Shown in pieces: positions 25,911 to 34,175 of a DNA stretch of 64,000 nucleotides. This stretch comes from Sulfurihydrogenibium subterraneum DSM 15120 (GTDB lineage: Bacteria > Aquificota > Aquificia > Aquificales > Hydrogenothermaceae). The position numbers and the translations under genes were made by a program. The notes below the pieces were generated by a model, which saw only the letters and a list, made by a program, of their open reading frames with translations, was not told the origin of the DNA and searched no databases. The DNA lies in assembly GCF_000619805.1 (NCBI RefSeq), contig NZ_JHUV01000010.1, positions 1-64,000 of the forward strand, written 5' to 3'. Within the stretch, counting starts at the first letter, position 1, and every line of letters starts with the position of its first letter.

Positions 25911-25952
25911 TTAAGTTTATAAAAAATTAATAATATTAAGATTCTTTAATAA

Positions 25953-25970
25953 TTGGCATTAAAATTGCAT
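25953..25970 (+). promoter_or_regulatory. Sigma-54 (RpoN) promoter of the sulfur operon
   Basis: TTGGCATTAAAATTGCAT matches the -24/-12 consensus TTGGCAC-N5-TTGCA. The GG and GC dinucleotides are separated by exactly 10 nt. It lies 116 nt before the rhodanese start codon. Confidence 0.65.
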
Positions 25971-26016
25971 ATCTCCTTTTTTAAAGGAATAAGTTTTATA
26001 ACTACGTTTTAATTTA

Positions 26017-26054
26017 GGTTAGTGTTTGACAACTTGAAAATATTAGGTCATATT
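26017..26054 (+). promoter_or_regulatory. Repeated regulatory element with overlapping -35/-10, copy 1
   Basis: GGTTAGTGTTTGACAACTT (26017-26035) is identical to a copy at 34095-34113. It contains TTGACA (26026-26031), and CATATT (26049-26054) lies 17 nt downstream. The element has GTTA-N8-CAAC partial dyad symmetry, like the site at 25889. It may be a regulator site overlapping a sigma-70 promoter. Confidence 0.6.
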
Positions 26055-26086
26055 AATATTCAAATCTTTTAATAGGAGGTTTTAGA

Positions 26087-27004
26087 ATGAAGAAAGTTTT
26101 CACACTCGCAGCAGCAGGACTCTTAACAGTAGCAGCAACTTCAAAAGCTGCAGATTTACTCATCTCTGTAGACCAAGCAAAAGACTTGGTTGGAAAAGCA
26201 GTATTTGTGTGTGGTGATGACCCAAAAACTTTCCAAGCAGGACATATTCCAGGAGCTCAAAATGCTTACGCTCACGACATTCACTTCCTCTCTGACATTA
26301 AAAAGTGTGGCGGACTTCCTATGTGTGAATCTACTGCACAAAAGTTCATATCTGAGCTTGGAATTAGCAACAACTCTCACGTAATAGCTTATGACGATGG
26401 TAAAGGACCTAACGCATCTGGTGTATGGTTCTTCCTTTACTTATACGGAGTTGACAACGTTCAAATGTTAGACGGTGGTTTTGCTACTTGGAAAGCAAAA
26501 GGATTACCTGTAGAAACAGGACCTGCTAAAAAACCAGCTCCTGGTAAGTTTACTGTAAAAGTAAGAAAAGATATATTAGCTACAAAAGATGAAGTATTAA
26601 AGGTTTCAAAAGAACCTAACTATGTGATACTTGATGCAAGAAGATTTGAAGAATACACAGGTAAAACTCTATTGGAAGCATTGGAAGCTCCTGGAAAACA
26701 CAAGCAAGTTGAAAGAGGTGGACACATTCCTGGGGCTAAATTCTTTGAATGGAAAAAACTTGCAGCTAACCCTAACGGTGAACCTGACAAACCTATATTT
26801 AAACCTGTAGATCAAATCAAAAAACAACTTGAAAGAGCTGGAATTACTCCTGATAAAACAGTTATCTCTTACTGTCACGTAGGACTTGGAAGAGGTTCTT
26901 TCGTATTTGCGGCTTTAAAACTAGCAGGATATCCTAAAGCAAAAGTTTATGTTGGTTCTTGGGACGAATGGGGTAATGATAAATCTTTACCTTTAGAACA
27001 GTAA
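26087..27004 (+). CDS. Exported two-domain thiosulfate sulfurtransferase (rhodanese)
   Basis: Transfers sulfane sulfur, e.g. from thiosulfate, in the periplasm. A signal peptide (residues 1-21, cleavage about SKA-AD) precedes two rhodanese domains. The first (about 25-145) is inactive, lacking the Cys loop. The second (about 165-300) has the catalytic Cys263 in SYCHVGLGRGSFVF. The loop is CHVGLGR in place of the common CxxGxR/T. It is the first gene of the sulfur operon, with AGGAGG upstream, a sigma-54 promoter and the 19-bp element. Likely role: supplying or accepting persulfide for the downstream transporter and molybdoenzyme (inference). Confidence 0.9.
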   Translation: MKKVFTLAAAGLLTVAATSKAADLLISVDQAKDLVGKAVFVCGDDPKTFQAGHIPGAQNAYAHDIHFLSDIKKCGGLPMCESTAQKFISELGISNNSHVIAYDDGKGPNASGVWFFLYLYGVDNVQMLDGGFATWKAKGLPVETGPAKKPAPGKFTVKVRKDILATKDEVLKVSKEPNYVILDARRFEEYTGKTLLEALEAPGKHKQVERGGHIPGAKFFEWKKLAANPNGEPDKPIFKPVDQIKKQLERAGITPDKTVISYCHVGLGRGSFVFAALKLAGYPKAKVYVGSWDEWGNDKSLPLEQ

Positions 27005-27010
27005 TCAATC

Positions 27011-27032
27011 AAGGCTGGCTTTTGCCAGCCTT
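27011..27032 (+). terminator. Hairpin between rhodanese and YeeE/YedE genes
   Basis: AAGGCTGGC-TTTT-GCCAGCCTT, perfect 9-bp stem, followed by CTTATTTAATTT. It is probably a partial terminator that raises rhodanese expression over the distal genes. Confidence 0.7.
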
Positions 27033-27059
27033 CTTATTTAATTTCAGGAGGTTAGTATC

Positions 27060-28181
27060 ATGGAACATACAAATCATCTTATAATGGGTCTCATAACAGG
27101 TGCTTTATTTGGTTTCGTCCTCTTTAAAGTTGGAGCTGTAAGGTATTCTCGCGTTGAAGGTATGCTTCTTTTAAGGGACTTAAAAATTATGAAGTTTGCA
27201 TTTACTGGCATAGCTACAGCTTCAATAATCTATGGACTTGCTGATATTCTTGGATTTGCTGAGTCTACAAACCTTATTCCAAGGATAATGCCGTATATGG
27301 GTGTGGCACACCTTATAGGTGGTGTGATGTTTGGAATTGCTATGGCTTCTGCCGGTTTTTGTCCAGGAACTTGTGTTGCAAGGGTAGGAGCTGGTAAATT
27401 TATATCAGCTGCAGGGGTTGTTGGTTTAGTTTTAGGTGTTATTATTTACAACGCTATTCAACCTTCTCTAATAGAAGCAGGTATTTTAGGTAATAGACAA
27501 GATTTAACACTTTATGGTGTTTTAGGAGTTCCTTACGGTCCATTAGCTGTTGCATGGGGTATTTTATTCTTAATTTTTGCTTTAATCGCAGACTGGTTAG
27601 ACCCAGCTAAAAAACTTTATCAAGAGAAAACAAGTTTTAATCTTATAAAAAATGAATGGCACTGGGCTATAGGTGGTGTGGCTGCGGGTTCAATAATTGC
27701 ATGGGCTACAGCTCAAGGAGAGTATTTAGGTTTTTCAGGAGCATTACTTGCTTTAATAGGTTGGATTTCCCATTTAATAGGACATCCTATATCAAATGTT
27801 GTTCCTCAGGTTAATGAAGGGATAATATGGCATTCAGGATTAATATTAGGTGTTTTACCGGGAGCATTCTTAGCTGCCATAATATCAGGTAGATTTAAGT
27901 TTGACCCTGTTCCTCCTGCTTTTGCAAAGGTTACTCCAATTCCATACGTAAGGATGATTCTGGTTTTCTTTGCGGGATTGTTCTTAGCATTAGGAGCTTT
28001 AATAGGTGGTGGTTGTACAACAGGAGCGTTTTTAGCTGCATATCCTACACTTTCTATTGGTAGTATGGCAATGTCTGCTACTTACTTTGTAGTAGGGGTC
28101 TTAACTGCAAACCTAATCTACTTTGGTAGGTGGTCAAGATTTGTAGAAGCTAAAAAAGAATCTGAAGAAGTTTATGACTAA
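27060..28181 (+). CDS. YeeE/YedE-family sulfur transporter (TsuA-like)
   Basis: Polytopic inner-membrane protein (373 aa, about nine to ten helices) with the two half-repeats of the YeeE/YedE family. Each repeat carries a conserved Cys motif: ASAGFCPGTCVARVGAG and IGGGCTTGAFLAAYP. In the characterised thiosulfate transporter TsuA, such Cys residues line the path. Sitting between two rhodanese genes, it probably moves thiosulfate or another sulfane-sulfur compound (inference). The N-terminus is MEHTNHLIMGLITGALFGF. It may deliver sulfur to the cytoplasm for assimilation, or be part of a sulfur relay. Confidence 0.85.
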   Translation: MEHTNHLIMGLITGALFGFVLFKVGAVRYSRVEGMLLLRDLKIMKFAFTGIATASIIYGLADILGFAESTNLIPRIMPYMGVAHLIGGVMFGIAMASAGFCPGTCVARVGAGKFISAAGVVGLVLGVIIYNAIQPSLIEAGILGNRQDLTLYGVLGVPYGPLAVAWGILFLIFALIADWLDPAKKLYQEKTSFNLIKNEWHWAIGGVAAGSIIAWATAQGEYLGFSGALLALIGWISHLIGHPISNVVPQVNEGIIWHSGLILGVLPGAFLAAIISGRFKFDPVPPAFAKVTPIPYVRMILVFFAGLFLALGALIGGGCTTGAFLAAYPTLSIGSMAMSATYFVVGVLTANLIYFGRWSRFVEAKKESEEVYD

Positions 28182-28194
28182 CGAGGTGAGTAAG

Positions 28195-28332
28195 ATGAGT
28201 ATGACAGAAAGATTACTTTTTTGGATTGCTATAGTGGTTTTGCTTGTTTCAGTGTTTGGTGTTAAAAAGCATGTATCCGAGCTTGACGCTAAAGTGTCTC
28301 AAGTTCAAACTCAAACTGGAGGTCAACAATGA
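28195..28332 (+). CDS. 45-aa single-span membrane peptide of the sulfur operon
   Basis: ATG at 28195 with GAGGTGAG about 8 nt upstream reads MSMTERLLFWIAIVVLLVSVF, then a charged/Gln-rich tail ending TQTGGQQ. One membrane helix (residues 7-21). It starts 13 nt after the YeeE/YedE stop, and its TGA overlaps the next ATG (ATGA), so it is tightly embedded in the operon. The helix is followed by a heptad-like stretch (VSELDAKVSQVQ). Function unknown; a small partner of the transporter or of the membrane-anchored rhodanese is possible. Confidence 0.75.
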   Translation: MSMTERLLFWIAIVVLLVSVFGVKKHVSELDAKVSQVQTQTGGQQ

Positions 28333-28820
28333 GTCCAAAAATTGAAAGAGGTATTTATGTAGCAATAATATTGGTTCTTGCGATTGTTTTAATATCCTTT
28401 GGTAAGAAAGAAGTTGAACTTAAAAAACAGATACCTATAACAGCAGAAGAATTATACAAAAAATTATCTAATCCTAAGATAAAAGTACAAATTATAGATG
28501 TTAGAGAGTTAACTTTAAGTGATGAAGTAGGTGGGTATGAGGACTCAAGGATACCCGGAGCTCTACCTTATCCTAACTGTGATGATTCAAAGATGAACCA
28601 AGGATATTTAGTAGAAGCTAAGAAAAGGATAAATCCTTACATGTATACAGTTATTATCTCAGCAGATGGAAATCCAGAGATTTTTAAAAAGTGTGCTGAA
28701 AAGTTTACAAACGCTCAAAACTTGGCTGGTGGAATGAAAGCATGGCAAGAAGCCGGATTACCTGATGAGTCTGGAGAGTACACTCCACCTAAAGCAGGTG
28801 GTGGTGGTGGATGTTTATAA
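28329..28820 (+). CDS. Membrane-anchored rhodanese-like protein lacking the catalytic Cys, C-terminal GGGGGCL tail
   Basis: 163 aa: one N-terminal membrane helix (about residues 9-24), then a periplasmic rhodanese domain (about 36-145) with VQIIDVRE and NLAGGMKAWQEAGLP. The active-site loop reads VIISADGNPEIF, with Ser/Ala where the catalytic Cys should be (about residue 111-112). Other Cys are C84, C122 and C162. The last eleven residues PPKAGGGGGCL put a Cys one residue from the end of a Gly-rich flexible tail, reminiscent of sulfur-carrier arms such as SoxY. The same PKAG-x3-GCL ending occurs in the protein encoded at 34176. ATGA overlap with the 45-aa gene. Confidence 0.82.
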   Translation: MSPKIERGIYVAIILVLAIVLISFGKKEVELKKQIPITAEELYKKLSNPKIKVQIIDVRELTLSDEVGGYEDSRIPGALPYPNCDDSKMNQGYLVEAKKRINPYMYTVIISADGNPEIFKKCAEKFTNAQNLAGGMKAWQEAGLPDESGEYTPPKAGGGGGCL

Positions 28821-28844
28821 AAAAATAATACCGGAGGTAAAGTA

Positions 28845-31733
28845 ATGGCTTTATCAAGAAGGGACTTTTTAAAAAGTATGTCAGTAGCAAGTACAGCTTT
28901 AGGACTTGGTTCAACTGAGGCTTTTGCGAAATCAAAGGCTATGATTATAGAGGATCCAAGGGCTTCATATCCTAACTCATCTTTTGTAGAAAATATGTAC
29001 AGAAAAGAGTTTGCATACACTTATGGAAAGAAAGAAGAACACGGAACAGCTTACCACTGTGTAAACTGTCAAGGTAACTGTGCGTGGGACGTATGGGTAC
29101 AAAACGGTATAGTAACAAGGGAAAACCAAGCAGCTAATTATCCTCTTTTAAATCCTAAAATACCAGATGCAAATCCAAGAGGATGTAATAAAGGTGTTCA
29201 ACACTCTCAAGTTATGTATGAAAAAGACAGAATCCTCTATCCTATGAAAAGAGTTGGAGAGAGAGGAGAAGGTAAGTGGAAGAGAATATCTTGGGATGAA
29301 GCTATCACAGAAGTTGCTACGAAAATATACGAAACTATGTTAACTGTTGGTCCTCAAGGAAACTACATACACGTTGGTGCAGGTATGCTTACAGAAGCAA
29401 GAGCAGCATCAGGTAAAAGACTTGGAACTCTGCTTGGAGCTGTAAGACCTTACATAGCTTCTTACGTTGGTGATATGTTCCCGGGAGTGTCTTTAGTATA
29501 TGGTGAAGGTAATATTGGGTTCTCTTACGATTTTGTTTATACTGCAAACGTTCAAATTTGGTGGGGGCAAGACCCTAACAAAACAAGAATTCCAGATGCT
29601 CACTGGGTTTGGGAAGGTAAATACAACGGTGGAAAGGTTATAGTTATTACTCCAGATTACAACGCAACAGCAAAGGGAGCTGACCTATGGGTACCTGTAA
29701 GAGCAGGATATGATGGATTTTTAGCGATGTCAATAATAAACGAAATAATCCAGCAAAAACTTTATAAACCTAACTTTATAAAAGTATTTACAGATTTACC
29801 TTTCTTAGTAAGACTTGATAACAAAAAACTCTTAAGACTATCAGACATAGATAAAAATGACCCTATGTTTGATAAAGAGATATTCCACAATATGGAAGAA
29901 AAAGCTCATGGAAAAGAATTTGAAGAGCATGAAGTGTTCTTATCTTACAACCTTAAAAACGGTAAGTTTACGATAATGCCCGGTTCTGAAGGAAACCCAA
30001 TTAAGACATTAAGATTAAAAGACCTTGGATGGGATATAGACCCTGCTTTAGAAGGTGTTTACGAGGTAAAACTAAAAGATGGTTCAAAAGTTAAAGTTAC
30101 ACCTGCTTTTGAATTATTAAAAGCAGAAGCTGCAAAATTCCCAGCTGAAAAAACATTTAAGCTAACAAACGTTCATCCAAAAATAGTTCAGCAACTTGCA
30201 AGAGATATAGCACTTCCAAAAGTTGCGTTTATATCTATGGGATTTACAATTGGTAAATACTTTAACGGTATGCTAGCTCAAAGAGCTATAGCGTCTATTA
30301 CACCACTTTGTGGAAGACTTGGACCTTACGGTGGATTTAACTCTGAGAATGAGTGGTCAATATCTGGATTGGCAAAAATATCTGGATTTGCTGGTAAATA
30401 TAAGGAAAGATTTGCCTCAGGATTCGTAAGTGAGTTTGTCCTTGGTAATATGATGCAAGACTTTGACAAACTCTACGAAGAAGATACGTTTAAACAAGCA
30501 ATGGGAATGTCAAAAGATGAGTATAAGAAGAAAGTTGAAGAGATGCTTTCAAAATCCGAAGGTGATAAAGGAATAGGACACGGAAAGTCTTACTGGAACG
30601 ATGTTCAGACATTCTTACTATTTGCAGACGCAAGATTTAGAAGAAATAAGGGTTCTTCTTATAAAAAAGCATTTTTAGAAAAAGCTAAATTTATAGCTTA
30701 TGTAGATTTTAGAATGTCAGATTTTGCAAACTATGCAGATATCCTTTTACCAGCGAAATCTCACTACGAAGTTTGGGATTTAAGGACAAACCCAGGATAC
30801 CATAGATTTGCAAACTTAGCACATCCACCTGCAAATCTAAAACCTGTTGGAGAGGCTAAATCTGAGTGGGAAATCTGCACTATGATTGTTGAAAAAATCC
30901 AAGAAATTGCGATGAAGAAATACAAAGAAACAGGAGATCAAAAATACATCAAAATACCAGACCCAAAACTTTCAAAAACTGGATACAGAGACCTTGATAC
31001 ATTAGTTGACGAGTATACGATAAATGGGCAACTTAGAGACGATAGAGATGCTGTAGAGCTTGCTCTTGAAAACACAGACCAGTTTAAACCTAACACAATA
31101 GAATCTATGTTCAAAAGAGGTGGTTATTTAGTGTTAAACGAAAAAGCTGGAAAATCCTCACCTCTATATCCAGATAAACCATATAACGTATTTGAAAACA
31201 ACCTCTACCTTTATGAAAGATTTGAAACTCTATCTGGAAGAATAACTTACTACGTAGATGATGACTTATGGATACAGGAAGGTGCAAATGTCCCAACAGC
31301 AAAAGAACCTATTAGACCAAGAAAGTTTCCATTTGTACTTATGACACCACACGCAAGATGGTCAATCCACTCTACATATAAGACATCAACTATTCTCCTT
31401 AGACTTCAAAGAGGAAAACCTTACGTAATGATAAACCCTGAAATCGCAAAGAAAAAAGGCATTAAAGACGGTGATGAAATAAGAATTTACAACTCTATAG
31501 GTGAATTTTACGCAATGGCTAAGGTATACCCTTCTTGTCCGAAAGATGCAATAATTCTTGAACACGGTTGGGAACCATTCTTCTACAAAGGAAGAAAAGG
31601 ACACAACGAAGTTGTAGCATCACCTTTAAACCTGTTAGAGCTTTCAGATGGTTGGGGACATCTTAAGTTTGGTGGAAACTGGGATGGTAACCAGCATGCT
31701 TACGAAACTTCCGTTGATATAGAAAAAGTTTAA
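28845..31733 (+). CDS. Type II DMSO-reductase-family molybdoenzyme, catalytic (alpha) subunit
   Basis: 962-aa Mo-bisMGD enzyme with an N-terminal Tat signal (SRRDFLKSMSVASTALGLG), hence periplasmic. The FS0 [4Fe-4S] site is His71-x3-Cys75-x3-Cys79-x34-Cys114, exactly the spacing of NarG, which marks the type II clade (NarG, DdhA, SerA, EbdA, ClrA). Asp210 in SYVGDMFPG aligns with the Mo-ligating Asp. Segments IPDAHWVWEGKYNGGKVIVI and ITPDYNATAKGADLWVPV (quoted in pieces) match the family. Beta and haem-b gamma subunits follow. Given rhodanese and YeeE neighbours, a sulfur oxyanion is a likely substrate, but nitrate, selenate, DMS or hydrocarbon are family alternatives. Confidence 0.9.
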   Translation: MALSRRDFLKSMSVASTALGLGSTEAFAKSKAMIIEDPRASYPNSSFVENMYRKEFAYTYGKKEEHGTAYHCVNCQGNCAWDVWVQNGIVTRENQAANYPLLNPKIPDANPRGCNKGVQHSQVMYEKDRILYPMKRVGERGEGKWKRISWDEAITEVATKIYETMLTVGPQGNYIHVGAGMLTEARAASGKRLGTLLGAVRPYIASYVGDMFPGVSLVYGEGNIGFSYDFVYTANVQIWWGQDPNKTRIPDAHWVWEGKYNGGKVIVITPDYNATAKGADLWVPVRAGYDGFLAMSIINEIIQQKLYKPNFIKVFTDLPFLVRLDNKKLLRLSDIDKNDPMFDKEIFHNMEEKAHGKEFEEHEVFLSYNLKNGKFTIMPGSEGNPIKTLRLKDLGWDIDPALEGVYEVKLKDGSKVKVTPAFELLKAEAAKFPAEKTFKLTNVHPKIVQQLARDIALPKVAFISMGFTIGKYFNGMLAQRAIASITPLCGRLGPYGGFNSENEWSISGLAKISGFAGKYKERFASGFVSEFVLGNMMQDFDKLYEEDTFKQAMGMSKDEYKKKVEEMLSKSEGDKGIGHGKSYWNDVQTFLLFADARFRRNKGSSYKKAFLEKAKFIAYVDFRMSDFANYADILLPAKSHYEVWDLRTNPGYHRFANLAHPPANLKPVGEAKSEWEICTMIVEKIQEIAMKKYKETGDQKYIKIPDPKLSKTGYRDLDTLVDEYTINGQLRDDRDAVELALENTDQFKPNTIESMFKRGGYLVLNEKAGKSSPLYPDKPYNVFENNLYLYERFETLSGRITYYVDDDLWIQEGANVPTAKEPIRPRKFPFVLMTPHARWSIHSTYKTSTILLRLQRGKPYVMINPEIAKKKGIKDGDEIRIYNSIGEFYAMAKVYPSCPKDAIILEHGWEPFFYKGRKGHNEVVASPLNLLELSDGWGHLKFGGNWDGNQHAYETSVDIEKV

Positions 31734-31745
31734 GGAGGTATTTAG

Positions 31746-32897
31746 ATGTCAAAAAGACAACTTGCAATGGTAATGGATTTAAATAAATGTATAGGTTGCC
31801 AAACTTGTACAGTTGCATGTAAAACACAATGGACTAACAGAAACGGAAGAGAATATATGTATTGGAATAACGTTGAAACACATCCTGGAGCTGGATATCC
31901 AAGAAACTGGATGGAAGCTGGTGGTGGTTTTGACCAAGACGGTAATTTAAGAGATGGTATTATTCCAGATATGGTATTAGACTATGGAGTACCGTGGGAT
32001 TATAACCACGATGAACTTTTCAACGGTTCACTTTTACAAACTAAATCCAATTTAGAATGGGGACCAAACTGGGATGAAGATGTAGGAGGAGGAGAGTATC
32101 CAAACTCTTACTTCTTCTACATCCCAAGAATATGCAACCACTGTTCTAACCCTGGTTGTCTTGCTGCATGTCCAAGGGAAGCTATATTTAAAAGAGAACA
32201 AGACGGTATAGTTTTAGTTGACCTTGAAAGATGTCAAGGTTATAGATACTGTATAGCAGGATGCCCTTACAAGAAAATATACTTTAACCCTAAAATATCT
32301 AAATCTGAAAAATGTATATTCTGTTTCCCAAGGGTAGAAAAAGGTTTACCTCCAGCTTGTGCTCACCAGTGTGTAGGTAGAATAAGATTTGTAGGATTTT
32401 TAGATGACGAAGAAGGACAAGTTTATAAATTAGTTCATAAATACAAAGTTGCCTTACCACTTAGACCAGACTTTGGAACTCAACCAAACGTTTACTATGT
32501 TCCACCATTATTTGAACCACCAAAATTTGATGATAATATGGCTCCTATAGAAGATTCAAAAAGAATTCCTATGGAGTATTTAGAGCTCTTATTTGGAAAA
32601 GAAGTTCACCAAGCACTTGAAACTTTAAGAAAAGAAATGGAAAAAAGATCAAGAGGAGAAGAGTCTGAGCTAATGGATATTCTTATCGCATACTCCCACA
32701 GAGACATGTTCAGACTTGACAATAACTATTATCAACAAGAAGCTGCTAAAAAAGGTCTTAAAGGTTCAGAGTTTTTCAAAGTAATAGACCAAAGATACTT
32801 ACAAGGGTCAAACACTCAAAGAGTAGAGATCAAAGACTACACATTCCATGAAAAGATTTTACCGCTTCCACAAAAAGAAAAACATGAAGGTCATTAA
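31746..32897 (+). CDS. Type II molybdoenzyme beta subunit, four Fe-S clusters
   Basis: 383-aa electron-transfer subunit (NarH/DdhB/EbdB type). Four Cys groups are seen: CIGCQTCTVAC near the N-terminus; CNHCSNPGCLAACP; CQGYRYCIAGCPYKK (the NarH motif is CRGWRMCVSGCPYKK); and CIFCFPRVEKGLPPACAHQC. No signal peptide, as expected for a subunit co-exported with the Tat-bearing alpha. AAGGAGG lies upstream of the ATG, 12 nt after the alpha stop. A terminator-like hairpin separates it from the gamma subunit gene. Confidence 0.93.
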   Translation: MSKRQLAMVMDLNKCIGCQTCTVACKTQWTNRNGREYMYWNNVETHPGAGYPRNWMEAGGGFDQDGNLRDGIIPDMVLDYGVPWDYNHDELFNGSLLQTKSNLEWGPNWDEDVGGGEYPNSYFFYIPRICNHCSNPGCLAACPREAIFKREQDGIVLVDLERCQGYRYCIAGCPYKKIYFNPKISKSEKCIFCFPRVEKGLPPACAHQCVGRIRFVGFLDDEEGQVYKLVHKYKVALPLRPDFGTQPNVYYVPPLFEPPKFDDNMAPIEDSKRIPMEYLELLFGKEVHQALETLRKEMEKRSRGEESELMDILIAYSHRDMFRLDNNYYQQEAAKKGLKGSEFFKVIDQRYLQGSNTQRVEIKDYTFHEKILPLPQKEKHEGH

Positions 32898-32904
32898 AAA
32901 CTCA

Positions 32905-32923
32905 GGGCAGGAAAATCCTGCCC
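32905..32923 (+). terminator. Hairpin between beta and gamma subunit genes
   Basis: GGGCAGG-AAAAT-CCTGCCC (up to 8 bp) followed by GTTATTTTAAC; probably a partial terminator within the operon. Confidence 0.65.
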
Positions 32924-32957
32924 GTTATTTTAACTAATCAAAACAAGGAGGTAAATA

Positions 32958-34091
32958 ATGAAAAAAGCTTTATCTTTACTCGCTTTATCAACTTTAATAA
33001 TATCTTCTAACGCTGGTACAGATAAGTTTGAAGATGATGTTATAGAAGCTAAACAAATTGCAAATATAACAGAAGAAAGCCTCTTATCATCTCCTACAAA
33101 AAAAATAACTTTATACCAACAATATTCAGTCGCTTTAAATGATGCAAACGCTAAAAAAATAATAGAAGAACAAAAACCAATAGAAGCAGAAGTTTCCATA
33201 GGTTATAACCAAAAGGAAATAGGTATATTAATAAAGTGGAAAGATGAAACAAAGTCAGTCCAGCCTGCTATGGCTACAAATAAGTATGGAGATGGTGTAT
33301 CTGTCCAGTTTCCGATAAAGTATGGTAAAGGAACAACCTTTGCTTACATAGGAATGGGAGATACAAAGCATCCTGTTATGACTTACTTAAAGAAAGCTGT
33401 AGAAGGAAGAGATTATCAAAAAGCATTTATAGCTGAAGGTTTTGGAAGTTTAACAGAAATTCAAGAAAAAGGTTATACCTTTACAATGAAGTACGACGAT
33501 GCAAACAAACAATGGATAGCATATATTAAAAAACTTATAAAAACAGCTGATTTAAACCTTGCTTCTGGAATGGTTCCAGTATCTTTTGCAATATGGGACG
33601 GTGATTCTTTAAACAGAGATGGAAATAAAGTTATATCTAACTGGAAGTTTATAAAAATGGGTAATGCAAAAGTAGACCCTAACTACTTAAAATACATTTC
33701 TTGGGGATACGGTGAGATAGGTAATCCAGAAAGAGGAAAAGAGCTTATGATTCAAAACGGATGTAATGGTTGTCATAGATTTGCAGACCAAACTACAGCT
33801 CCCGAAGGTTTAGCTCCTAACCTTTCAAAAATAGGAGGATACTCCAACCCTGCATACTTAAGAGAATCTATAGTAAATCCAAACGATGTTGTAATTAGAA
33901 ACCTTAACATAAACAGACACTATAACAAATCCGCTGAGAAAGATAAAAACGGAGCTTATCCAAATAATGATATGTACACTTGGTATATAAAAGATGAGAA
34001 GGGCAATCTAACTTCTAAGATGCCACCTTACGCTCACTTATCTGAACAGGATTTAAAAGATATTGTAGCGTACTTGAAAACTTTAAAATAA
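32958..34091 (+). CDS. Type II molybdoenzyme gamma subunit: haem b (EB_dh) domain fused to cytochrome c
   Basis: 377 aa. A signal peptide (residues 1-19, ISSNAG) is followed by an ethylbenzene-dehydrogenase-type haem b domain (about 40-235) with the typical DGVSVQFP and FAIWDGDSLNRDGNKVISNW (quoted in pieces). A class I cytochrome c domain follows with CNGCH at 269-273 and a probable Met ligand in SKMPPYAHLSEQDLKDIVAYL. In DdhC and EbdC the gamma subunit has haem b only and hands electrons to a separate cytochrome c. Here the acceptor is fused. AAGGAGG lies 8 nt before the ATG. Confidence 0.87.
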   Translation: MKKALSLLALSTLIISSNAGTDKFEDDVIEAKQIANITEESLLSSPTKKITLYQQYSVALNDANAKKIIEEQKPIEAEVSIGYNQKEIGILIKWKDETKSVQPAMATNKYGDGVSVQFPIKYGKGTTFAYIGMGDTKHPVMTYLKKAVEGRDYQKAFIAEGFGSLTEIQEKGYTFTMKYDDANKQWIAYIKKLIKTADLNLASGMVPVSFAIWDGDSLNRDGNKVISNWKFIKMGNAKVDPNYLKYISWGYGEIGNPERGKELMIQNGCNGCHRFADQTTAPEGLAPNLSKIGGYSNPAYLRESIVNPNDVVIRNLNINRHYNKSAEKDKNGAYPNNDMYTWYIKDEKGNLTSKMPPYAHLSEQDLKDIVAYLKTLK

Positions 34092-34094
34092 CTT

Positions 34095-34132
34095 GGTTAG
34101 TGTTTGACAACTTAATATTAAAAACTTAGTAT
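34095..34132 (+). promoter_or_regulatory. Repeated regulatory element with overlapping -35/-10, copy 2
   Basis: GGTTAGTGTTTGACAACTT (34095-34113), identical to 26017-26035. It contains TTGACA (34104-34109), and TAGTAT (34127-34132) lies 17 nt downstream. It lies just ahead of the small secreted protein gene at 34176. Confidence 0.65.
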
Positions 34133-34175
34133 GGTTACTAAAATTGAATGTTAACTTAATAAGGAGGTTAGTATC

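Noticed and set aside
25768-26086. Small gene or RNA in the 319-nt gyrA/sulfur-operon gap
   Set aside because: No reading frame with a ribosome-binding site and no tRNA-like or terminator-bounded structure; only the promoter elements described.
34131-34150. Second sigma-54-like promoter before the gene at 34176
   Set aside because: ATGGTTACTAAAATTGAATG resembles the one at 25953, but the GG to GA spacing is 11 nt and the -12 GC is absent.
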